DNA from: Pedobacter nyackensis
Lineage (GTDB): Bacteria > Bacteroidota > Bacteroidia > Sphingobacteriales > Sphingobacteriaceae
DNA length: 64,000 nucleotides
Direction of reading: 5' to 3'
Assembly (NCBI RefSeq): GCF_900176505.1
Contig: NZ_FWYB01000002.1
Span: 149,237-213,236, forward strand
A program made the translations under genes and the position numbers. Below the pieces are notes generated by a model, which saw only the letters and a program-made list of their open reading frames with translations, searched no databases and was not told the origin of the DNA. Positions 53,495 to 61,599 of this stretch are shown piece by piece; position 1 is the stretch's first letter, and each line of letters starts with the position of its first letter.

Positions 53495-54373
53495 TTATTC
53501 CTGCATCACCTTGGTATACTGATTCGGGTAATCTGTGATCAGACCATCAACCCCCAGATTAATCAAATACTTCATGTCTTTAGCGGTATTTACCGTCCAG
53601 GGGGTAATTTTAACTCCTGCAGCATGGCACTTGTCTACCAGCCCTTTTCCCACCAATACATAATAAGGACTATAATAAGTTGGCGTAAAGCCTAATGCCT
53701 GAATACTCTCTTCAAAGTCCTGCTTCTCATCTATCATTAACGATGTTTTAATAGCTGGGAAGTATTCGTGCAGATACTGCAATGGACGCATGTCCAGGGA
53801 CTGTATAATGACCCTTTTATTCAACTTCTTTTCCTTTACGATTTCCATGATCTTTTCAATGAACACCGTTGCATCCGGTTGAAATACGCCATCGCCCTTT
53901 CTGATCAGCGAGGTCTCAATGTTATAAACCGGCCTTTCAAGTTTATTTTCCTTTACATAGGCTTCCACAGCATCTATCGTCTCAGCCAACAGGGGCTTGT
54001 GGGCCTCCATCTTCATCTGACCAGGAAAACGGCTGTGCACCTTCATGCCGACATCAAACTTCCTGATTTCCTCATAGTTCATTTCGAACATATTGTACTT
54101 CTTCTCATCTTTAAAAGTGATGGGTTTACCATCCGGGCCAGTGCTGATCTCATTATTAAAGTAAGGTTCATGCGAAAGCACAACTTCGCCGTCGCCAGAG
54201 ATGACAACACCCATATTCAGCACATTAACACCCAACTCCAAAGCCTTGATCATTCCTGGAATGGTATTTTCGGGCATAATGCCCCTGGCACCTTGATGCC
54301 CTATCAGCATAAACTTCTGTGCATGTGCCTGAAAGGCGAATGCCAGAAAAGTAATTATTAGTATTTTCTTCAT
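53495..54373 (-). CDS. Glycerophosphodiesterase-like secreted protein with altered catalytic residues
   Basis: 292-aa homologue of the GDPD at 212-1114, with a plain signal peptide (A-F-A-F-Q-A-H-A-Q). The fold motifs are conserved (G-A-R-G-I-M-P-E-N-T-I near 28-38; S-T-G-P-D-G-K-P-I-T; Y-N-I-E-T near 150), but the catalytic set is broken: H-R-G is H-Q-G (Gln27 for Arg), the metal Glu and Asp are Asn53 and Gly55 (L-N-M-G), while His26 and His68 remain. It is therefore likely inactive on glycerophosphodiesters, or has a new role. It is flanked by hairpins and stands alone. Confidence 0.85.
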   Translation of the reverse strand: MKKILIITFLAFAFQAHAQKFMLIGHQGARGIMPENTIPGMIKALELGVNVLNMGVVISGDGEVVLSHEPYFNNEISTGPDGKPITFKDEKKYNMFEMNYEEIRKFDVGMKVHSRFPGQMKMEAHKPLLAETIDAVEAYVKENKLERPVYNIETSLIRKGDGVFQPDATVFIEKIMEIVKEKKLNKRVIIQSLDMRPLQYLHEYFPAIKTSLMIDEKQDFEESIQALGFTPTYYSPYYVLVGKGLVDKCHAAGVKITPWTVNTAKDMKYLINLGVDGLITDYPNQYTKVMQE

Positions 54374-54417
54374 TTATTTAAATAACGGCTTAAAATAAGG
54401 ATTATTGACCGGAAAGA

Positions 54418-54458
54418 AAAAAGGAGCCTGATCATGATGAATGATCAGGCTCCTTTTT
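54418..54458 (-). terminator. Strong terminator after the SnoaL-like gene
   Basis: 18-bp perfect stem (54418-54435 with 54441-54458) with a 5-nt loop; followed by T on the minus strand. Also shields the GDPD-like gene from upstream transcription. Confidence 0.88.
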
Positions 54459-54500
54459 ATTAATGATTACGGGTTAATAACCGTATTATTTGACGATTTA

Positions 54501-55361
54501 TTAGCGGTCTGCAGGTGTAAAAGCCTGAACAATGATGTTCCAGTTATGATCTGGCTGACGCTCATAAATAAAGATGTAATTAAAGCTTTCTCTCAGATCT
54601 GCCTTATAGTCAATTGTAGCAATTCCATAAGAATAAGCTAAGTCGCCACCATCTGCTTTATTTACCTTAGTTGTCTTCAATGAGATTTTACTAATCATGC
54701 CATGAAAGAAAGGTACTATTTTATCCTTACCAATAATCGGCTCATATCCTGGGAATAAAAGTCTTGCATCCGGGTTCAAGAAGCCTGAAAATGCTGCTGT
54801 ACCATAAGATTTTAATGTTGTATTTAGCGTTTTTTCGGTAGTTGCCACGATATCAGCGCCTGCAGCTCTTACTTTATCATTTAAAAATTTAGGCTTGTAA
54901 CTGTCCTTAGGCTCAATAAATTCAGGAGTTACTTGATTTAATGGCTTATTGGTTGTCGTACCCAGATCCATGGCCAACTGCCATTTACCATCAACTACTT
55001 TCCATATCGATAAAAATTGTCCATAAGAAGGTTGATCTCCTTTTACACTATATGGGCCAGTAGTAAAACCCCAATCTCCACTTCTTGAAACCTTTGCATA
55101 AACGGGAGTCCAGCTCACCTCTTTACTATCCGGTTGTCCAGCGTAGAAAGTCCTTGCATTTACCGGATTTGGCCTGAACACCAGGCCATCTGCGGCTGCA
55201 AAACTAGCATAGGCTGCTTTTGAACCACTTTTTGCAAAACGTTCTGCAAATTCACTTTCTGCTTTCACTAATGATTTAGTGCTTCCATCTGATTTTTGTG
55301 CATAAGCGCCAAATGTCATTGAAGCGGCAATAATTGTATATAGAAACTTATTCTTCATCAT
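54501..55361 (-). CDS. Secreted protein with two SnoaL/DUF4440-like domains
   Basis: 286 aa with a signal peptide (F-L-Y-T-I-I-A-A-S-M-T-F-G-A-Y-A-Q); the start is ATG at 55361 or the next ATG at 55358. Two tandem cone-shaped NTF2-like domains (about 30-145 and 165-285): A-E-S-E-F-A-E-R-F-A-K-S-G and W-Q-L-A-M-D-L-G in the first, I-G-K-D-K-I-V-P-F-F-H-G and W-N-I-I-V-Q in the second. Function unknown; such proteins bind or convert small molecules. Confidence 0.8.
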   Translation of the reverse strand: MMKNKFLYTIIAASMTFGAYAQKSDGSTKSLVKAESEFAERFAKSGSKAAYASFAAADGLVFRPNPVNARTFYAGQPDSKEVSWTPVYAKVSRSGDWGFTTGPYSVKGDQPSYGQFLSIWKVVDGKWQLAMDLGTTTNKPLNQVTPEFIEPKDSYKPKFLNDKVRAAGADIVATTEKTLNTTLKSYGTAAFSGFLNPDARLLFPGYEPIIGKDKIVPFFHGMISKISLKTTKVNKADGGDLAYSYGIATIDYKADLRESFNYIFIYERQPDHNWNIIVQAFTPADR

Positions 55362-55404
55362 ATTTAAATAGTTTGCGTAACGCAATATAGGAAATTAAAC
55401 AATG

Positions 55405-56865
55405 TTATGCTTTAATCCAGGTAGTACCGTCTTTACTATCCTTTAACTGTATGCCCATGCTTTGCAGGCCTATACGTATTTTATCAGAAGTAGCATAATC
55501 CTTATTCTCTTTGGCCGCTTTACGGATATCAATAACCATATCCATCACCGAATGAAGTTCTGTATTTGAAGCGTCCTCATCCATTAATCCGAAAATATTG
55601 AAGACGAAATCATCTATCAGTTTTTTCATTTTTTCTAATTCCGGAGCAGATATTTTACCTTTTCCATCGTGGATAGTGTTAATGATGCGTGTAGCTTCAA
55701 ACAATTCCGCAATTACCACAGGGCTATTGAAATCATCATTCATTGCTTTAACACAGTTGCTAATCAAAGGCTCAATTTCGAAATCACTCTCTGCTGATGG
55801 GACTAACTTCCCTAGCAGATTAATGGCATTCATTAACCGTTTGAAACCTTTTTCAGAAGCATCTAATGCTTCGTTAGAAAAATCAAGCGTACTGCGGTAA
55901 TGTGCCTGAAGCATAAAGAACTTAACCGTCATCGGACTATATCCACGGTCGAGCAAAGGGTGATTCCCTGTAAAAAGCTCTCCTGGCAGGAATCCATTAC
56001 CTGCTGATTTAGACATACGCGTACCATTTACTGTAAGCATATTGGTATGCATCCAATATTTTGCAGGTTGTTTATGGTTGCAGGCTTCAGATTGCGCAAT
56101 CTCATTGGTATGATGTGTAGCGGCAAGGTCCATTCCACCACCATGAATATCAAATTCATCTCCAAGATATTTAGCACTCATCGCCGAACATTCAATATGC
56201 CAGCCCGGGAAACCTACTCCCCATGGAGAAGGCCAGCGCATAATCGTTTCAGGTTTGGCTTTGATCCAAAGCGCAAAATCAAGTCTGCCACGCTTTTCAT
56301 CCTGGCCACCCAATTCACGGGTATTGGCCAGCATATCTTCCAGATTTCTATTGGTTAATATGGTATAATTATAATGGCTGCTATATTTTTCAACATCAAA
56401 ATATACGGTTCCATTCGCCTCATAAGCATATCCATTAGCCATGATCTCTTTAATCATTTCGATCTGCTCAGTAATATGTCCGGTAGCGGTAGGCTCTATG
56501 CTAGGTGGCAATGTGTTGAACATTCTCAATACATCATGGAAGCCCAGTGTGTACTTCTGTACAATCTCCATAGGTTCCAATTGCTCCAGCTTCGCCCTCT
56601 TTGCAAATTTATCATCCCCTTCATCGCGATCTCCTTCCAGGTGTCCGGCATCGGTAATATTACGGACGTAACGCACCTTATACCCGCTATATTTTAAATA
56701 CCTGAATATTAAATCGAATGAAATAAAAGTACGGCAATTACCCAAGTGAACATCACTGTATACGGTAGGACCGCAAACGTACATACCTACATGCGGCGCA
56801 TTTATTGGTTCAAAAAGTTCCTTTCTTCTTGCTAGTGTATTGTATAGATGTATGGCATTTTCCAT
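55405..56865 (-). CDS. cysS: Cysteinyl-tRNA synthetase
   Basis: Class I synthetase that charges tRNA-Cys. HIGH-type motif H-L-G-N (about 41-44), zinc-binding Cys in C-G-P-T and G-W-H-I-E-C-S-A, and the K-M-S-K-S-type motif R-M-S-K-S-A-G-N near 277. Length 486 aa is normal. The start codon is 4 nt after a perfect promoter box. Confidence 0.96.
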   Translation of the reverse strand: MENAIHLYNTLARRKELFEPINAPHVGMYVCGPTVYSDVHLGNCRTFISFDLIFRYLKYSGYKVRYVRNITDAGHLEGDRDEGDDKFAKRAKLEQLEPMEIVQKYTLGFHDVLRMFNTLPPSIEPTATGHITEQIEMIKEIMANGYAYEANGTVYFDVEKYSSHYNYTILTNRNLEDMLANTRELGGQDEKRGRLDFALWIKAKPETIMRWPSPWGVGFPGWHIECSAMSAKYLGDEFDIHGGGMDLAATHHTNEIAQSEACNHKQPAKYWMHTNMLTVNGTRMSKSAGNGFLPGELFTGNHPLLDRGYSPMTVKFFMLQAHYRSTLDFSNEALDASEKGFKRLMNAINLLGKLVPSAESDFEIEPLISNCVKAMNDDFNSPVVIAELFEATRIINTIHDGKGKISAPELEKMKKLIDDFVFNIFGLMDEDASNTELHSVMDMVIDIRKAAKENKDYATSDKIRIGLQSMGIQLKDSKDGTTWIKA

Positions 56866-56869
56866 TATG

Positions 56870-56877
56870 CAAATGTA
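56870..56877 (-). promoter_or_regulatory. cysS promoter -7 box, 4 nt before the start
   Basis: TACATTTG on the minus strand, then CATA and ATG. It overlaps the end of the region after the EEP gene stop (56884). Suggests a leaderless mRNA. Confidence 0.6.
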
Positions 56878-56883
56878 AATATT

Positions 56884-57996
56884 TTAGGGATTTAATCTCA
56901 AATCAGTACGAACAGGAAAGTGATCTGACAATTCAGCTTCGACGATGTGATAATTCATCACCTCTATATCTTTAGTGGTAGCGATATAGTCGATCTGGAA
57001 ATTGGGGAACTTACCGTTATAAGTCTTCCCAAAGCCCTTTCCTTGTTCTTTAAATGTATTCTTAAGTGATTTTGTTAATTGCGTTACGGCGTATGATGCC
57101 GGGGTATCGTTAAAATCTCCCGCTATCAGAAAAGGGGTTTCACAAGTTTTCATATGTGCTTTCATGATATCCACCTGCTCACTACGCTTCAAAAAAGCAT
57201 TTCTTAGCAGTACGAGTATCCGTTTTGATGGATAGAGTGCAGGATCCATCTTTTGCTTAACGTGATCAATGTAACTGTAATCCTGCTTATCAAAAGATAT
57301 AGATTGTAAATGGACATTATACACCCTAAGCTTCTGACCTTTAATCATCACATCAATGTATATACTCGCATTCCCGCCATAGTTCTCTCCAAAAACAATT
57401 GTTCCTTTACCTTTTATAGGATACTTGGAGAAAATGGCCAGGCCTGTAGCTTCGTAACTATTCTCTGAAGATGGCACGAAATAATAATAAGGCCTGTTCA
57501 AGATTTTTTTCAGACTGTCGGTTATATCAAAGGCCCCTTTACGGCGCGTAAAGTATTCCTGAAAACAAATAATATCGGGGTTTTCAGAAGCAATCAGGCT
57601 GAGCATTTGTTCTTTCACCGCGGGGATATTATCCTGTCCGTAAGGCTTAAAACTATGCACGTTATAAGTCATCATGCGGATTAAATCCTTTCCGACCTTA
57701 GGCCCCTTTCCTGACGTTCCTGTAAGCCCAAAGGTTGCAGTTAACGCATTCCAGCCAAACAAAATAAGAAACGAAGTAGCCAGCGCAAACAACCATCTTT
57801 TACGAATGCACCACCAAATAATCATGAATATGTTTAGCAACAGAATAAATGGGTATGCCAGGCCAAAAAAAGCGATGAGTTGAAAACCTCTCGGATCAAA
57901 CTTCCCCGCCAAAAAGCCCAACACCAAACCAATAGCCAAAGCAATAGCAACAAGGCGAACTAGTTTATCTATAAATGTAGGCTTAGCTTTTTTCAT
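56884..57996 (-). CDS. Endonuclease/exonuclease/phosphatase family membrane protein
   Basis: 370 aa. Two to three N-terminal membrane helices (about 8-90) are followed by an EEP catalytic domain (about 105-370) with M-T-Y-N-V-H-S-F, P-D-I-I-C-F-Q-E-Y, I-A-G-D-F-N-D-T-P and the closing S-D-H-F-P-V. The domain faces the periplasm or cytoplasm (not decided). Substrate unknown: a nuclease, phospholipase or inositol phosphatase-like activity are all possible. It overlaps the upstream rhomboid gene by 1 bp. Confidence 0.88.
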   Translation of the reverse strand: MKKAKPTFIDKLVRLVAIALAIGLVLGFLAGKFDPRGFQLIAFFGLAYPFILLLNIFMIIWWCIRKRWLFALATSFLILFGWNALTATFGLTGTSGKGPKVGKDLIRMMTYNVHSFKPYGQDNIPAVKEQMLSLIASENPDIICFQEYFTRRKGAFDITDSLKKILNRPYYYFVPSSENSYEATGLAIFSKYPIKGKGTIVFGENYGGNASIYIDVMIKGQKLRVYNVHLQSISFDKQDYSYIDHVKQKMDPALYPSKRILVLLRNAFLKRSEQVDIMKAHMKTCETPFLIAGDFNDTPASYAVTQLTKSLKNTFKEQGKGFGKTYNGKFPNFQIDYIATTKDIEVMNYHIVEAELSDHFPVRTDLRLNP

Positions 57997-58859
57997 TAAT
58001 TTTTACTGGCCTTAAACAAGGTCTCCTTTTCTTGTTTACTAAGTTTATCGTATCCCGTTTTAGAGATTTTATCTAATATTCTATCGATCTCCTCTTGATT
58101 AACTGCATCTGTTTCTTTTTTAGCAGCCTGTTTAGCCGATTCATTTTTAACGACCCTTAATTTAGGCTTACGCTTAAACAGATTGCTCCAATCTATCCCG
58201 CTTTTTAACACCTTGATATAGGCAAAGCCCAATACAGCGCCACCTAAATGGGCAAAGCTTGCACCTGCATCGGCAGAACCAATTCCAATCAAATCTAAAA
58301 CGACATAAGCGATAGCAAGATACTTCAGTTTCACATCGCCAAAAAACAGCAATCTCATGCTATAATCAGGTACTAAGGTAGCGGTACCAACAATGATTGC
58401 CATCACTGATGCTGAAGCACCTATAACTGTTGCCCCTGGTAAAGCAGCTTGAAACACCGGAAAAATATTATAGGCCAGCAAGAAAACCAAAGCACCAGCA
58501 ATGCCACCGGAAAGGTATAAAAAGTGAAACTGACGAGGTTTTAAAAAATCAAGGAAAATATTACCCACCCAGAACAACCACAGCATATTGAATAAAACAT
58601 GCATGAGTCCGCCATGGAAAAACTGATACGTAATGATGGTATAAAACCTGAACGGCAGTTTTTCAACAGAGGCGGGGAAACCCGCATATTCCCTGATCAG
58701 GCTATCAAATGCAATTCCCCCCTTTCCAGACAAAAAGAAAGGAACATTGAGGAGGGTTATAACAACATAAATAAGGACATTGACTCCTACATAAAAGAAT
58801 ACAGGATTGCCCGATTGAAATACTTTATACTTTAAATCTTTTAAAACGTTGTTATTCAT
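57996..58859 (-). CDS. Rhomboid intramembrane serine protease (Bacteroidota type)
   Basis: 287 aa, six membrane helices. Catalytic Ser lies in V-I-G-A-S-A-S-V-M-A (the GxSx loop with Ala after Ser rather than the usual Gly) and the catalytic His in F-A-H-L-G-G. A soluble C-terminal tail of about 70 residues ends with D-R-I-L-D-K-I-S-K-T-G-Y-D-K-L. Overlaps the next rhomboid by 8 bp. Confidence 0.9.
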   Translation of the reverse strand: MNNNVLKDLKYKVFQSGNPVFFYVGVNVLIYVVITLLNVPFFLSGKGGIAFDSLIREYAGFPASVEKLPFRFYTIITYQFFHGGLMHVLFNMLWLFWVGNIFLDFLKPRQFHFLYLSGGIAGALVFLLAYNIFPVFQAALPGATVIGASASVMAIIVGTATLVPDYSMRLLFFGDVKLKYLAIAYVVLDLIGIGSADAGASFAHLGGAVLGFAYIKVLKSGIDWSNLFKRKPKLRVVKNESAKQAAKKETDAVNQEEIDRILDKISKTGYDKLSKQEKETLFKASKN

Positions 58860-59592
58860 AATACGTATAAAATCTATCGTTGTTTCTATCTCCCCAAAGC
58901 TTCACTAATATAAATCCAACCAGTCCACCACCAAGGTGTGCATAATGCGCAATGGAGTCGCCCGGCATTTGTGCCACTCCCAAAGAAAGTTCCATAAGCA
59001 TATACACCGGAATCAGGAATTTTGCTTTGATTGGAACAGGAATAAACATGACGTACATTTCTGTATTAGGGTACAACATACCAAAAGCCACCAGCAAGCC
59101 GAAGATTGCCCCAGAAGCACCTACCATAGGAATGCGATAGATATTAATCAGGGCATTTATAGAAGACTCTGAAAGTCCGGGAACACCAATCCGCGCCATA
59201 TTAGTGTTCAGATCAATCAGAATAGGGTTATTAAAGGCTGAACCGGTGATGGCATATACTTCATAAGCCTGTACACCCATTTGCAAGGCAACAGCACCGA
59301 GACCTGTAATCAGGTAAAAATTAATAAATCTTTTTGCCCCCCATCTGGTTTCTAATACCCCTCCAAACATGAACAAGGCGAACATGTTAAAGAAAATATG
59401 CATCAAATCTCCATGCATAAACATATAGGTGATGAGTTGCCAGATTCTAAAAAACTGAGAATCAAAATAAAAAGCCCCCAACAAGAAACCTAAATCTATG
59501 TTAGCGTTTGCAAGCACGTATTTTGCAACAAAAAACAGCACATTAATGATTAGCAGGTTTTTTACTACAGGAGGTATATGGATATTATTCAT
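58852..59592 (-). CDS. Rhomboid intramembrane serine protease
   Basis: 246 aa, six membrane helices. Catalytic Ser in M-V-G-A-S-G-A-I-F-G (GASG) and His in Y-A-H-L-G-G-G. Lacks the long tail of its neighbour. It lies 4 bp after mutL, in a mutL-rhomboid-rhomboid-EEP operon. Confidence 0.92.
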   Translation of the reverse strand: MNNIHIPPVVKNLLIINVLFFVAKYVLANANIDLGFLLGAFYFDSQFFRIWQLITYMFMHGDLMHIFFNMFALFMFGGVLETRWGAKRFINFYLITGLGAVALQMGVQAYEVYAITGSAFNNPILIDLNTNMARIGVPGLSESSINALINIYRIPMVGASGAIFGLLVAFGMLYPNTEMYVMFIPVPIKAKFLIPVYMLMELSLGVAQMPGDSIAHYAHLGGGLVGFILVKLWGDRNNDRFYTYYE

Positions 59593-59595
59593 TAT

Positions 59596-61467
59596 CTATT
59601 TATCAAATTTCTTATCTAATTCAGCCAAACCAATCGTTTGGATAACCGGTTTTCCGCTAATACTAAAGTTAGGTGTTTTACAGGCAAAAAGTTGCTCAAT
59701 CAATGTGTTCATTTCTTCCTGTCCCAAAACAGTGCCATTTTTTATGGCACTATTCCTAGCCATACTTCTGGCCAAAGCATCTCTTTTATCCAGTTTCAAT
59801 TCCTGTTGAGAGTTTTTAAAACCCTCTATCAAATGCTCAAACAACTGTGTTTCGTTAATGTTACCTCCGCCCAGATCAACAGGAATTCCTTCTATTACCA
59901 GTGTATTTTTACCGAATTCTCTAACCTCGAAGCCTAAACTCTTTATATCTTCCAGTAAACTCTTTGCAAGCTCATAATCATTCGGGCTTAAAGTGACTGT
60001 TTGTGGAAATAAACTCTGTTGTGAGGCCCCTTTTCTATCCTCCAGGTGTACAGTGAAACGTTCATATAATATCCTTTCGTGCGCTGCCTGCTGATCAATT
60101 AGCATCAGACCTGATTTAATTTGCGAAATGATATAACGATTATGCAATTGCATTAGCTGCTTTTGCACCGGACTAAACTGATGTTCGCTCTCATGGGCAG
60201 GTAAATCAAGCGTAGATTGCTCTGCCGGAGTATGGTTGGCAATCTCATATAGCGAGCCCCAGTTTTTAGTACTTGGCGACATGCTTCCTGCTCCTCCCCC
60301 ATAACTTTTTGGGAAACTTGCATAGGCAGACTCCCTGGTAGTAGCTGGTTTATCGCCGGCAAAAGGATTAAAATCAGGATTAAAGCTGATACTTGGCGGC
60401 ACAATTTCCTCAGGGGACTTGTGCGTGATCATTCCACTAAAACCGGTTTCCTGGTCAAAATCTATAGTCGGGCTAATGTTAAACCTACCTAATGATCTTT
60501 TTACTGCAGAATGTAATATGGCATAAATAGACTTTTCATCTAAATATTTAATTTCCGTTTTTGTTGGATGGACATTGACATCAATATTTGCCGGATCGAT
60601 ATCTATGAACAACACATATAGCGGAAAATGATCATCTGCCAGCAAGTCCTCATAGGCTTTACTAACGGCATGATTCAGGTAAGGATCCTTAATAAAACGA
60701 TTATTTACAAAGAAAAACTGCTCACCCCTGGTCTTTTTTGCGAACTCAGGTTTACCAATATACCCCTTTAAGTTGATGATACTGGTTTCCTCTTCCACAG
60801 GAATCAGTCGTTGGTTATAATTGTTTCCAAATAAGTGAACAATACGTTGCTTTAATACCGATGATGGGAGGTGATAAATCTCTACCCCATCATGATGAAG
60901 TGTAAAAGCAATTGCAGGATGCGCAAGCGATACACGCTGAAACTCATCAATGATATGACGCATCTCGGCAGGATTACTCTTCAAAAAATTACGCCTTGCC
61001 GGGGTATTGTAAAAAAGGTTTTTAATGCTGATGCTGGTACCTGCTGAAGTGGCAACAGGCTCTTGCTTTAAAAACACAGAGCCCTCTATTTCAATAACGG
61101 TGCCTAATTCTTCATCATGCTTACGGGTTTTCATCTCAACCTGAGCGATAGCCGCAATAGAAGCCATTGCTTCTCCCCTGAAACCCATGGTCCGGATAGC
61201 AAACAAATCTTCAGCCTTACGCACTTTAGAAGTAGCGTGACGTTCAAAACACATCCTGGCATCAGTAACGCTCATGCCAGAACCATTATCTATCACTTGT
61301 ATCAATCCCTTTCCAGCATCCTTAACGATCAACTGTATTTTATTCGCCCCCGCATCTATCGCGTTCTCCAGTAGCTCCTTTACGGCCGATGCTGGTCGCT
61401 GAACCACCTCGCCTGCGGCAATTTGATTGGCTACACTATCGGGTAAAAGCTGTATAATATCTGACAT
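59596..61467 (-). CDS. mutL: DNA mismatch repair protein MutL
   Basis: 623 aa. N-terminal GHKL ATPase is intact: E-N-A-I-D-A-G-A near 34, D-N-G-S-G-M near 60, G-F-R-G-E-A near 94. The C-terminal domain has an endonuclease-like D-Q-Q-A-A-H-E-R-I-L-Y-E (about 463-474), where the usual His of D-Q-H-A is Gln, and the C-P-H-G-R-P metal motif is replaced by S-I-S-G-K-P near 609. Endonuclease activity is therefore doubtful. First gene of an operon with two rhomboids. Confidence 0.94.
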   Translation of the reverse strand: MSDIIQLLPDSVANQIAAGEVVQRPASAVKELLENAIDAGANKIQLIVKDAGKGLIQVIDNGSGMSVTDARMCFERHATSKVRKAEDLFAIRTMGFRGEAMASIAAIAQVEMKTRKHDEELGTVIEIEGSVFLKQEPVATSAGTSISIKNLFYNTPARRNFLKSNPAEMRHIIDEFQRVSLAHPAIAFTLHHDGVEIYHLPSSVLKQRIVHLFGNNYNQRLIPVEEETSIINLKGYIGKPEFAKKTRGEQFFFVNNRFIKDPYLNHAVSKAYEDLLADDHFPLYVLFIDIDPANIDVNVHPTKTEIKYLDEKSIYAILHSAVKRSLGRFNISPTIDFDQETGFSGMITHKSPEEIVPPSISFNPDFNPFAGDKPATTRESAYASFPKSYGGGAGSMSPSTKNWGSLYEIANHTPAEQSTLDLPAHESEHQFSPVQKQLMQLHNRYIISQIKSGLMLIDQQAAHERILYERFTVHLEDRKGASQQSLFPQTVTLSPNDYELAKSLLEDIKSLGFEVREFGKNTLVIEGIPVDLGGGNINETQLFEHLIEGFKNSQQELKLDKRDALARSMARNSAIKNGTVLGQEEMNTLIEQLFACKTPNFSISGKPVIQTIGLAELDKKFDK

Positions 61468-61599
61468 GTATGTATCTTCGGTAAAGTCGCTAATTTAGGC
61501 AAAATAAGCCTCATCCTTTGTTCCATTCCAGAAAATTTTATCGATGAGAAGTCAAAAAATCAAATACACTAATTTTGACTCTATCCTTTTGTTATCTTT

